Source: a virus. Taken from it: 40,430 nucleotides of DNA. Below, piece after piece: positions 16,094 through 23,188 of the stretch. How positions within the stretch are numbered: the stretch's first letter is position 1; each line of letters begins with the position of its first letter. The translations under genes were made by a program, and so were the position numbers. Under the pieces are notes generated by a model. The model was not told the DNA's origin, ran no database searches, and saw nothing but the letters and a program-made list of their open reading frames with translations. The stretch is taken from the IMG/VR virus record IMGVR_UViG_3300036780_000402, positions 1 through 40,430 of that record. One strand, 5' to 3'.

Positions 16094-17281
16094 TTACTTC
16101 CCGAAAGGCATCACCACGTTACCGCCGCCATCCACTGGCACGCCGCCAGCGCGATTATTCGCGGGGTTCCACAACTGCGGACGCGGCACTACGCCAGCGG
16201 CGGAAATGTGGCGGCGGTTGCCGCTAAACGTGACTGCGGTTGGCGCGGAAATGGAAGCGGTTTCCATAGTCGCATCGACCATGAAATCATTATTGGTGAC
16301 AGTTGCCGTCACGCCGGCCATTAGCATTAGGTGCTGCTGAATGGATGTAGGCGGAAGAGCCGGCCAGTTGTTGCCGGAAATGGCGACAGTGCAAAATTGG
16401 TTTGCCGCCGTCGCGGTTCCCTGCCCGACCCGCAGATAATCGTGGAAGGTGTTGCCGCTTACTTCGCCACTGCCCTGGCGAATCTCCGCCCCCTTAAGAT
16501 TCGCACCGCCGACAGTGTGGATCGTGTTGCCCTTGATCGAAAAGCCGGTGGGGCTTACGCCCTTGCCGTCGCAGTCGATCCGGATTGGCACTTCGCCGAC
16601 AGAGCCGGCAAAGGTATTTTTCAATACCTGAATGTCAGACTCACTATCGTACAGCGTGACGCTGTTCGTTTTGCCGAACGTGTTGCCGCTGATAATCGCT
16701 CCCGCTCCGGAAGACGCGCCAAACTTTTCGATATCGACGGCCTTGGTCGCGCCGTCAACAATCGTCGCATCGGTAAGCTGAAAATTCGCAGCCAGAACTT
16801 CAACGAAGATCGCATTGGTCTTCCACGTTCCGCCGGCGACGTGGACGCCAGGATAGCCCGCTCGCACACAAGCTGTTGCCACGGTCGGCGGCACGGTCCA
16901 ATTCACGGTTGCGCCGGTGGCGTCCAGATTCCACGGGACTTTCGTCGAAACCTGTGCAGGCAAGACGGTGTAGGTTTGTCCAGCAACCAGCTTGAAGTTT
17001 TCACCACTGGTCGCGGCATTGATAATCGCGACGAGGTTTTCGTTCGGCAGGATCGTGCGAACAATCGGGGCGGGTGTGGGTTGTGTGGCCGGTGGATTGT
17101 CAACCGCGTCCCGCGCCTCCCAACCGGAATTCCAGTCGGCATCGTGGCCGGCGGGCGGGGCGATGGCGTAGACCAGCGAGGCGAATATTCCGATGGTCAG
17201 CACGTAGTAGGCCAGAATTTCGGCGGTGCGCCGGATCATTGGCGATACGTTTAAACGGCCTTTGAGTAAATCGTAGATCAT
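16094..17281 (-). CDS. Membrane-anchored right-handed parallel beta-helix protein (tailspike/lyase-like)
   Basis: 395 aa from ATG at 17281; longer starts would run through the terminator stem and are rejected. Residues ~15-40 form a transmembrane helix (ILAYYVLTIGIFASLVYAIA). After a Pro-rich linker, the domain shows beta-helix rungs: AIISGNTFGKTNSVTLYDS, IQVLKNTFAG, GFSIKGNTIHT, GEVSGNTFHDY, VTNNDFMVD. The repeated GNTF is typical of pectate-lyase-like folds and phage tailspikes. A membrane anchor is odd for a virion fibre, and suggests instead a cell-surface protein made during infection or lysogeny. It starts a new transcription unit after a terminator. Confidence 0.68.
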   Translation of the reverse strand: MIYDLLKGRLNVSPMIRRTAEILAYYVLTIGIFASLVYAIAPPAGHDADWNSGWEARDAVDNPPATQPTPAPIVRTILPNENLVAIINAATSGENFKLVAGQTYTVLPAQVSTKVPWNLDATGATVNWTVPPTVATACVRAGYPGVHVAGGTWKTNAIFVEVLAANFQLTDATIVDGATKAVDIEKFGASSGAGAIISGNTFGKTNSVTLYDSESDIQVLKNTFAGSVGEVPIRIDCDGKGVSPTGFSIKGNTIHTVGGANLKGAEIRQGSGEVSGNTFHDYLRVGQGTATAANQFCTVAISGNNWPALPPTSIQQHLMLMAGVTATVTNNDFMVDATMETASISAPTAVTFSGNRRHISAAGVVPRPQLWNPANNRAGGVPVDGGGNVVMPFGK

Positions 17282-17297
17282 GGAAAATTCATCCGGT

Positions 17298-17339
17298 AAA
17301 AAAGTGAGGCACGGCACGCCCCTATTCGCGCCGTGCCTC
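17298..17339 (-). terminator. Rho-independent terminator after the capsid gene
   Basis: A 10-bp perfect stem (GAGGCACGGC / GCCGTGCCTC, at 17306-17315 and 17330-17339) with a 14-nt loop is followed, on the minus strand, by ACTTTTTT (17303-17298). It ends 22 bp before the major capsid stop and so closes the head operon, isolating it from the surface-protein genes. Confidence 0.85.
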
Positions 17340-17361
17340 GGATTTTCAAAAACGCAAAACC

Positions 17362-18354
17362 TTAGGTGGTCAGGGTGGAGCGAACGCAATGCTGGTAGCG
17401 GCCCGGGCCGACGTTTCGCACGGCCTTCGCGCCCCAGTAGTAAGCGTTCTCCTTGACGTAATGGTCGCTGCCTTCACCGAGGACCATCATTTCAACGCCA
17501 TGCTCCTCGGACCAAATGACCGGCGTGATAATCGAGTCGGTACGCCAGGTGTCGAAGACGACGTTCCCTGGAGCGCCCAGACGCGGATCGAATGCCACAT
17601 CAAACTTGAAGCCCTTCGCCTCGTAACCGGCAAACAGCGGATTGGTCACGCCCTGGTCAAGCTGCAAGCTGCCGATGGCCGCGATGGCGCTGGCATACAG
17701 GTTCGGGTTGCTGGTCGTAATCAAAAACTTCTTGGCAACGCCGTTGATCGGATCGCCGGCGTCATCAACCATGGTGTAGAACCATGACACAACGCCCATG
17801 ATCGCCTTGGCCATTTCCAGCGCGGTCGGCGTGGCGGGGGCAACAACCTGGAGGCCGGGCACTTGCGCCTTGCCCACCAAATTGCTTTGGAGATTCGAGG
17901 TACCGAGATTGCCTTGTACGCCAGCGCCAAGAATCGTGTGCGAAGCACTGAACAGGGCCGCGCCGTCGAAGCAAGTCGGGTTGGCGGTAATCAGCGCCAC
18001 GGTCAGCTTGTCGATATGGCTGGCAAACTTGCCGCCGATCTCGGCGACCTTGGCCGGCCACATGCCCAAGCCCTGGTCGCGCCGAACGTCTTCAACGTCG
18101 ATGTCCAAACCCAAATCGTAAACTTGGTTCTGGATCGTCTGAGTCTGCGCGCGCGGCTTGGTGGTCTTGCGCCCGCCGGTCTTAAGCGCGATCGTCCCGA
18201 CCGTGCCAAGCTCGATCAGCTTCAAGAACTCGCCGGGGCTGTCGATTTTCTTGGCGATGTTGGTAGACCACATCGCCGACATTCCATCTTCGTAGCCACT
18301 GAGAAACGCGCCGCGAAGAGTTGGTACCCAAACTGAATCAAAAGAGCTAGGCAT
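17362..18354 (-). CDS. Major capsid protein (Mu gpT-like)
   Basis: 330 aa. The sequence matches Mu-like gpT major head subunits: KFASHIDKLTVALI, then FDGAALFSASHT, the KFLITTSNPNLYASA strand, and the VIWSEEHGVEMM - KENAYYWGAKAVRNVG C-terminus. GGGGGAATTTCA lies before the ATG. It follows the S49 protease and decoration genes and would assemble as the HK97-fold lattice. A tRNA gene lies immediately upstream. Confidence 0.88.
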   Translation of the reverse strand: MPSSFDSVWVPTLRGAFLSGYEDGMSAMWSTNIAKKIDSPGEFLKLIELGTVGTIALKTGGRKTTKPRAQTQTIQNQVYDLGLDIDVEDVRRDQGLGMWPAKVAEIGGKFASHIDKLTVALITANPTCFDGAALFSASHTILGAGVQGNLGTSNLQSNLVGKAQVPGLQVVAPATPTALEMAKAIMGVVSWFYTMVDDAGDPINGVAKKFLITTSNPNLYASAIAAIGSLQLDQGVTNPLFAGYEAKGFKFDVAFDPRLGAPGNVVFDTWRTDSIITPVIWSEEHGVEMMVLGEGSDHYVKENAYYWGAKAVRNVGPGRYQHCVRSTLTT

Positions 18355-18386
18355 TGAAATTCCCCCGATTGATGATCGAACTTAAA

Positions 18387-18458
18387 TAGCGGGCGAGAGA
18401 ATCGAACTCTCGGCCACCGGCTTATGAGGCCGGCTATCTGCCACTGATATAGCCCGCA
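18387..18458 (-). tRNA. tRNA-Met(CAT)
   Basis: A 72-nt cloverleaf on the minus strand. Acceptor pairs 2-7 are GCGGGC/GCCCGC with a U:U mismatch at 1:72. It has U8, D stem TATC/GATA, anticodon stem CCGGC/GCCGG with loop CTCATAA, variable TGGCC, T stem GAGAG/CTCTC with loop TTCGATT, and A73. No CCA is encoded. The anticodon stem lacks the three G:C pairs of initiators, so it is probably an elongator (or a CAT tRNA modified to read Ile). It lies between decoration and capsid genes. Confidence 0.88.
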
Positions 18459-18475
18459 AAATGAACTATGGATAA

Positions 18476-18910
18476 TTAACTCGCCGATCCGCCGGTTGCG
18501 GCAAACGCCACGGTAGCAAGCGTGTTTGCCACAGACAGAATCTTGCGGACAACGCCGATCTTGCTGTTGCTGGTCGAGGTCAGCGTAAAAGTGTTTCCAT
18601 CGCTGGCGTAGACGCTGGCACCATTGCTTGCGGCGGTAAGGCCGGCCACGGTGAGCGCGACCTGGCCGTCAGTCGTAACCGATAGCGAAGTCTGCCCGAT
18701 GATCGAATCACCATTGGCAAAGCCCAAAAAGTTTTCGCCGGCGGTCAGGTTGGCGGCAACGTTGGTCCCGGCAACGCCCGGCGCGGTCGAGCCGACATCG
18801 GAAACCGCCGTTCCCTGGTAGATGACGGACGTTCCGGAAATCGGGTAATCCTGCTGGACGTTGCCCGGAAGGGTAATCGTACGCGGAACGCTGGAAGTCG
18901 GATTTGCCAT
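18476..18910 (-). CDS. Capsid decoration protein (DUF2190-like)
   Basis: 144 aa. The segment DYPISGTSVIYQGTAVSDVG, then NLTAGENFLGFANGDSIIG-x-SLSVTTDGQVAL, resembles DUF2190 head decoration proteins: a small all-beta fold starting with a Y-x-A/S-G strand and a later G-FA-D/E motif. GGGGG precedes the ATG by ~10 bases. It sits between the protease and the capsid, the normal place for a decoration protein, and would bind the outer shell after expansion. Confidence 0.72.
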   Translation of the reverse strand: MANPTSSVPRTITLPGNVQQDYPISGTSVIYQGTAVSDVGSTAPGVAGTNVAANLTAGENFLGFANGDSIIGQTSLSVTTDGQVALTVAGLTAASNGASVYASDGNTFTLTSTSNSKIGVVRKILSVANTLATVAFAATGGSAS

Positions 18911-18934
18911 GGAATGATGCCCCCTGAATAATTA

Positions 18935-19007
18935 TGGAGATAGAAGGATTTGAACCCTCAACCTTCCGGTTGCAGGCCGGACGCTCTACCAGTTGAGCCA
19001 TACCCCC
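18935..19007 (-). tRNA. tRNA-Ala(TGC), C33 variant
   Basis: A 73-nt cloverleaf on the minus strand. Acceptor GGGGGTA/TATCTCC contains the G3:U70 alanine identity pair; A73 is present, no CCA encoded. D stem is GCTC/GAGC, anticodon stem TCCGG/CCGGA, T stem GAGGG/CCTTC with loop TTCAAAT. The 7-nt anticodon loop is CCTGCAA, so position 33 is C rather than the near-universal U and the anticodon is TGC. A shifted Cys(GCA) reading breaks the stem. It lies between protease and decoration genes. Confidence 0.82.
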
Positions 19008-19112
19008 GAGTGCGAAATTTAAGTCAAAGGAGTTGGGTGCGATCCAACATTTACGGGAGCGTATTCCCGGCGTCTTACTTAGACGATCCCTCGATTCCCG
19101 CTTCGGAATTGA

Positions 19113-20444
19113 TTACGAAAGCTTGCTGGCCTTCGCCTTGAAGTCGGCAAGGAAATATTTCTTGTTGCCGGAATAACTCGCCTGCAACTTGTTCTTGTTC
19201 GCGGCCCAAACCTTTTCCGGGTCGGTTTCGGTTTCGACGGTTTCCGCCGCGCCGCCGATTGCCAGCGGGTCGATGCCGTCTTTGTCGGCGTTCTTTTTCA
19301 GCTTGGCGTTTTCCGCCATGAGCGCGTCGGCCAGGTCCGCTTTAGCCTGCAAGGGCGACTTGCCGGCGATGAACGCCTTGAGCGCTTCACCTTCGCGGCC
19401 AGCGCCAAACGCCTTGAGCATGGCCGACGCCTTGGCCTTGGCGTCCATGTCCGGATCGGCGTCGTCGGCCTTTTCCGCGTTCGGATCGGCGGCAGGTTTG
19501 GCTTCCGGGGCGGGCTTGGAAAGCAGCGCCTTTTGAACCTCGGCAGTCAGGGCCGATAGCGCGTCGAGAATCTTATTCAGGGTCGGATCGACCGCCGGCG
19601 CGTCGGTGGTTGCGGGAGGCGCTTCGGCTTTTGCTTTTTCTGCCATTTTCTGGACTCCGGATTGCGGAAGCATGGCCGTTGCCAGCGTTCCAATTTCGTC
19701 GATCAAACCCAACTGCATCGCCTCGGCGGCGATATGGACTCGGCCATCACTCAGGGCCTTGGCGTCTTCCATGGAAATATTACGGCCCCTGGCGACTGCC
19801 AGGGTGAACAATTCAGCGGCACTGTCGGCGTGGCGCTTGTTTTCCAACCGCGCCTTATCGCTTATGGGAATCCCTGGAACGTCAAGACCCTTGAATTCCC
19901 CGGACGCCTCCAACGTAATCTGCAAACCCTTGGCCTTCGCAGCCTCGGAAGAGTCTATCGATACGTGATATACTCCTATGGACCCGACCATCGCGTTTGT
20001 ATTCGCAAAAATTTTATTGCATTGGGAGAGGAGCCAATAGCCGGCGGAATTGCAGTTGTCAGAGGCATAGCCGTTGATGGCTTTCACGCTTCGCGACTCA
20101 AATATAAAATCTGCCAGGGCTGGCGTTCCGTCAACGGTTCCGCCCGGCGTATCAAATACGAGTAAAACGGATGATACGGTGGCGTCGTCCAGTGCCTGCT
20201 GAATATTCGACTGGATTTGCAGCGTGGAGGTTCCGCCGGCGTCTTCATCCTCCGGGCAATCGTATTTGCAGATCGGGCCGACGATGGGAATGAGGGCAAT
20301 GCCGGTGGAAGAGACGGCGTAGGGTGGAAGCAATACCGGCTTGCCAAGGGGTGTGCCGGTGGAAGAAACCATATTGCGTAGGGCGGTTCCCTCCATTGCA
20401 TAGAGGGTGTGCCACTGAGCGCGGGATTTAATTTTAGCTTGCAT
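19113..20444 (-). CDS. S49-family head maturation protease with scaffold-like C-terminus
   Basis: 443 aa from ATG at 20444, preceded by GGGAGGT at ideal spacing. The SppA/S49 domain spans ~45-260: SVLLVFDTPGGTVDG strand-turn, catalytic Ser133 in NCNSAGYWLLS, and Lys185 in GEFKGLD. The C-terminal third (QKALLSKPAPEAKPAADPNAEKADD, then coiled coil) is charged and helical, as in fused scaffolds. It overlaps the portal stop by 11 bp. The expected role is proteolysis of scaffold and capsid N-termini in the prohead. Confidence 0.85.
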   Translation of the reverse strand: MQAKIKSRAQWHTLYAMEGTALRNMVSSTGTPLGKPVLLPPYAVSSTGIALIPIVGPICKYDCPEDEDAGGTSTLQIQSNIQQALDDATVSSVLLVFDTPGGTVDGTPALADFIFESRSVKAINGYASDNCNSAGYWLLSQCNKIFANTNAMVGSIGVYHVSIDSSEAAKAKGLQITLEASGEFKGLDVPGIPISDKARLENKRHADSAAELFTLAVARGRNISMEDAKALSDGRVHIAAEAMQLGLIDEIGTLATAMLPQSGVQKMAEKAKAEAPPATTDAPAVDPTLNKILDALSALTAEVQKALLSKPAPEAKPAADPNAEKADDADPDMDAKAKASAMLKAFGAGREGEALKAFIAGKSPLQAKADLADALMAENAKLKKNADKDGIDPLAIGGAAETVETETDPEKVWAANKNKLQASYSGNKKYFLADFKAKASKLS

Positions 20445-21906
20445 TGACGATACCTCCCGTGGGCGCTGGCGGTGCATCCGGCTCATCCATCACAAAAGCG
20501 GTGTGATAGATGGGAATATTTTTCAACCGCATATCCGCCAATTCCTTCGCTCGCTCTTCGCGAATCTGAACCGGATCAATGTTGTCGGCGATATTTTCCC
20601 GCGTCAGCGTCGATAGGCCGGTGTCAATCGCAAGCTGCCGCGCTTGAATCTCTTTAACGATATCCAGATACGGCCACGGGGCGGCGTGCCAGCGGTGATT
20701 GAAGGAATCGGGCCGATCTTCCAGCACGCCTTCCTTGATAAATTTGCTGATGCGCCAGCGGTACAGCCTGGAATAATATTCGTCGATCAACTGCCGCTGA
20801 TACCGCTCGAAAGTACGCTGCGCGGCGAGTGTCGCGGCCTTGACGGTCGGCCCGCTTACGCCGGAAAAATCCATCAGGATATATTCCAGCGGGATACCAA
20901 ATGCGATGCCGACGATGCGAAAGAGCATCCGCATGTTTTCAGAAAAACCCTGGCCGGGCTGTTGCGGATTGGTTTGGGAAATCTCTTCGCCATTTTCCAA
21001 TACCTGAACCATTCCCGGCTCAAGTTTCAGTTTCCGCTGCGGCTGGCCGCTGACATTTTTCCCGGTGGATAACCCCTTGATGTTTCCGGTAACATCTTTT
21101 TTGGTGATGAAAATCGCCAGACACGCGGCAATCTTTTGTGCCAGCACAACCGCGTCAAGGTATCCCCATTGGCTATCGAAAAGATTGAAGGTTTGCGCGT
21201 ACGCCGTCTCGCCGCGATACTGATTGACCTGTCGGCGGTTGGCGATAAAAATCATATCCTTCGGCGCGACCGGCTTCCAGTCCCGGTTTTGCATATCCAC
21301 GTAAGTCATCACCGAATAGCTCTTGACCCGGCCCGCCGGGTCTAGCTGGATGCCGTCGTGAAGAAATGCGTTGCGATCCTGCGGCGGGCTGGAAATGTAA
21401 TCTCCGGGGACTAATTGTACCTGTCCCTTGGAAAGTAGAGCGCCGCCGATATCGCCGTCCCGCAATAGGCCATGGCACACAAGCCGCTGATGCTGTACCC
21501 ACGAAAAATTATTGAAGTCGGCGGAATCCAGCCAGCCCATTCCGTTGTCGTTTTGGCCCTGCATCAAAAGCGTGGCCTGTTTGTTCCAAGTTGGATCGGC
21601 GGTCAGGACTTGCAACTGGAATCCGTCCGGACCCACGATGTTATCGACGGCCCGGTCGAGGATGCTGGAAGCGATTGGGTTGTTTTCCACGAGACTGCGG
21701 GCGCGGTCCCTGAGATTGCGGTGAACGGTTAGATTCAGGTGGGGCAATCCGCCCAACGATTCGGACTGACTCCACGGCGTCGATACGCGCGTCGGATATG
21801 CCGCGGTATAACTCGCGTGCATTTGCGAGACTTGCCGATACGCCTGGCGCTCGGCTCCCCACTTCGGAGCGACGAAAGAGATTGCCCGATCCAAAATATT
21901 TGGCAT
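20434..21906 (-). CDS. Portal protein, lambda gpB-like
   Basis: 490 aa, starting in a TAATG overlap with the gpW-like gene. Motifs of PF05136-type portals are present: HLNLTVHRNLRDRARSLVENNP, MGWLDSADFNNFSWVQHQRL, a VPGDYISSPP strand, and the LEPGMVQVLENGEEIS - FSGVSGPTVKAATL stem/wing region. The C-terminus (HRWHAAPWPYLDIVKEIQAR, then RREERAKELADMRLK-like helix) is typical. It forms the dodecameric DNA gate at one capsid vertex. Confidence 0.88.
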   Translation of the reverse strand: MPNILDRAISFVAPKWGAERQAYRQVSQMHASYTAAYPTRVSTPWSQSESLGGLPHLNLTVHRNLRDRARSLVENNPIASSILDRAVDNIVGPDGFQLQVLTADPTWNKQATLLMQGQNDNGMGWLDSADFNNFSWVQHQRLVCHGLLRDGDIGGALLSKGQVQLVPGDYISSPPQDRNAFLHDGIQLDPAGRVKSYSVMTYVDMQNRDWKPVAPKDMIFIANRRQVNQYRGETAYAQTFNLFDSQWGYLDAVVLAQKIAACLAIFITKKDVTGNIKGLSTGKNVSGQPQRKLKLEPGMVQVLENGEEISQTNPQQPGQGFSENMRMLFRIVGIAFGIPLEYILMDFSGVSGPTVKAATLAAQRTFERYQRQLIDEYYSRLYRWRISKFIKEGVLEDRPDSFNHRWHAAPWPYLDIVKEIQARQLAIDTGLSTLTRENIADNIDPVQIREERAKELADMRLKNIPIYHTAFVMDEPDAPPAPTGGIVNAS

Positions 21907-22142
21907 TACCAGCAACTCCCATCGAAACCGACCAGCAACGTACCCCCGCCGATGCCCGGTTGCGTCTGCGCGTCGATTCGCTGTTCAAGCCAGATAATCG
22001 CGGCCTGCATATCGCTGAGGTCCAGAGACGTAACCATGCGGCCATTGATCGTGTACGAATCGGCCCCCTTGGTCGCGATTTGCATGCAAGCAAATCGCAA
22101 CTGATCCAGCATTTGCTGGTCGGTATAGGTGGCTGCGGCCAA
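21906..22142 (-). CDS. gpW-like head-tail connector
   Basis: 78 aa, with YTDQQMLDQLRFACMQIATKG, a beta turn, then LSDMQAAIIWLEQRI: the helix-hairpin-helix layout of lambda gpW. It lies between terminase and portal as in lambda, and its TAA overlaps the portal ATG. It would bind below the portal to stabilise packaged DNA. Confidence 0.75.
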   Translation of the reverse strand: MAAATYTDQQMLDQLRFACMQIATKGADSYTINGRMVTSLDLSDMQAAIIWLEQRIDAQTQPGIGGGTLLVGFDGSCW

Positions 22143-22217
22143 AGGAAAATCCCCTTAATGGCCTATGGGCGATGGGGCGATATTTCTATTCGATGAAATA
22201 ATTCTGGAATTTAATAC

Positions 22218-22246
22218 TTGACTTGGATACCTAAGCTGGTTAGGAT
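22218..22246 (+). promoter_or_regulatory. Sigma-70-type promoter P1 with CCTAA-N5-TTAGG operator
   Basis: TTGACT (22218-22223), a 17-bp spacer and TAGGAT (22241-22246). The spacer and -10 edge hold the dyad CCTAA-gctgg-TTAGG (22230-22244). It points right, against the late operon, at the small-gene island. An ATG seven bases after the -10 (22253) would make a leaderless 11-codon reading frame. Confidence 0.7.
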
Positions 22247-22277
22247 ATGGGCATGACAAAAGAAACTAAAACCCGTG

Positions 22278-22379
22278 ATGGCGGATGAGTCGGCAATCAA
22301 TAATCTCGTGGCGCAGCTCCGCAAGATTTCAAATGAGATTGGAGCGATAGGACTTGCCGGGCAACAAAAAAGTGGATAG
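22278..22379 (+). CDS. Possible 33-aa small protein
   Basis: A 33-codon frame starting MADESAINNLVAQLRKISNE lies downstream of P1. It reads as an amphipathic helix with Gly-rich tail. There is no clear Shine-Dalgarno sequence, so it may only be a chance frame; the start would be near the end of the leaderless 11-codon frame (22253-22288), which overlaps it, making translational coupling conceivable. Confidence 0.3.
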   Translation: MADESAINNLVAQLRKISNEIGAIGLAGQQKSG

Positions 22380-22446
22380 AACCTGGCCTTCCAACTTGCG
22401 TGTGCGGGGAAGAAATGACCGCCGAAATAACAGAAGAGGAAAGCGA

Positions 22447-22575
22447 ATGAATCGGGAAATCAAACAGTACCTATCGGCCATCGGACGGCGGGGCGGATCG
22501 TCCACCAGCCCGGCCAAGATCGCGGCAGTTAAAGCCAACGGGAAAAAAGGGGGACGGCCAAAGAAAAGGAAATAA
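22447..22575 (+). CDS. 42-aa basic small protein
   Basis: Starts MNREIKQYLSAIGRRGGSST and ends in KKGGRPKKRK. AGAGGAAAGCG precedes the ATG. Short YL-x-x-IGRRGG ... GGRPKK proteins occur in many phages and mobile elements as unnamed genes; the basic tail suggests nucleic-acid binding. It is the first well-supported gene after promoter P1, and P2 begins 16 bp after its stop. Confidence 0.6.
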   Translation: MNREIKQYLSAIGRRGGSSTSPAKIAAVKANGKKGGRPKKRK

Positions 22576-22590
22576 TTTTGGATTTGGTTG

Positions 22591-22619
22591 TTGACAACCT
22601 AATCGGCTTAGGTTAATAT
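22591..22619 (+). promoter_or_regulatory. Sigma-70-type promoter P2 with the same operator
   Basis: A near-consensus TTGACA (22591-22596), 17 bp, TAATAT (22614-22619). The spacer holds AACCTAA-tcggc-TTAGGTT (22596-22614), a perfect 7-bp dyad with the same CCTAA-N5-TTAGG core as P1. It reads into the gene at 22696. A repressor bound here would cover the region between -35 and -10. Confidence 0.82.
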
Positions 22620-22695
22620 TATCTCATCAGTGATGAACACTGAGACGCGGGCCACCGGCGGTCAGGTGCAAAACAAGCTGGTAAAGGAGTTTGTT

Positions 22696-22902
22696 ATGGC
22701 AACGGAACTGGAAATCTCAGAAGTTATGGATCGATTCTTCAAGCGTGGCGTTGATGCCGGATCGTGGACGAACGGCGAAGGCGACTATTGGACGATTGAA
22801 GTCAGCGAAAACAACGCAAAAGTCTACGATGGCACCGGCGAATGGTGGGAAGGCACTGACGCAAAAGACCTCGCAAGCGAATTAAAAAGTGCCAATTCCT
22901 AG
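22696..22902 (+). CDS. Small acidic hypothetical protein
   Basis: 68 aa from the ATG at 22696, preceded by AAAGGAG. The sequence (MATELEISEVMDRFFKRGVD, then WTIEVSENNAKVYDGTGEWWEGTDAKDLASEL) is acidic with a Trp-rich beta hairpin and terminal helix. It is transcribed from P2. Its TAG is inside the first copy of a 72-bp repeat that carries a terminator. Small acidic phage proteins of this kind are sometimes inhibitors, but nothing here proves a function. Confidence 0.6.
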   Translation: MATELEISEVMDRFFKRGVDAGSWTNGEGDYWTIEVSENNAKVYDGTGEWWEGTDAKDLASELKSANS

Positions 22903-22970
22903 CCCTTTACCAGCGCGCCGCAAGGCGTTTTGGTTATGTCTCGCCCGGTCGAAAGGCCGGGCGAGATTTT
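22899..22970 (+). repeat. 72-bp direct repeat, copy 1
   Basis: Matches 23321-23392 at 71 of 72 positions (the single difference is C at 22903 versus T at 23325). It includes the stop codon of the upstream gene and a rho-independent terminator. Confidence 0.95.
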
Positions 22971-22971
22971 T
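22939..22971 (+). terminator. Rho-independent terminator T1
   Basis: Perfect 10-bp stem TCTCGCCCGG/CCGGGCGAGA, loop TCGAAAGG, then TTTTT. It closes the P2 transcript after the gene ending at 22902. Confidence 0.88.
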
Positions 22972-23015
22972 CCTGTAATACACCCCTTCCCGCCAATACA
23001 TAGCAGGAGACACCC

Positions 23016-23171
23016 ATGCTAGAAAAAGACCTACGCGACCTTGAAGCGGAAATACGCGAAGTGTCGGCCCTCGCCGATGCCGCCAAGTCGGAATCTGATG
23101 CGCAAGAGCACTGGAAATATCTGGACGAACTGCAAGATGCCAGATTAGCCAACCTTGATGGAAACGACTGA
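23016..23171 (+). CDS. 51-aa helical small protein
   Basis: ATG at 23016 with AGCAGGAGACACCC upstream. The frame encodes MLEKDLRDLEAEIREVSALA followed by more charged helix and stops at 23171, 17 bp before the next gene. The heptad pattern suggests a short coiled coil. It lies after terminator T1 without an obvious promoter of its own, so it depends on read-through or on a weak promoter. Function unknown. Confidence 0.6.
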   Translation: MLEKDLRDLEAEIREVSALADAAKSESDAQEHWKYLDELQDARLANLDGND

Positions 23172-23188
23172 GGTCGGGCGAGATTTTT

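Noticed and set aside
12261-17281. Diversity-generating retroelement target
   Set aside because: No reverse transcriptase or template repeat is visible in the window.
18935-19007. tRNA-Cys(GCA)
   Set aside because: A GCA anticodon with U33 would require shifting the loop by one base, which breaks the anticodon stem; G3:U70 supports alanine.
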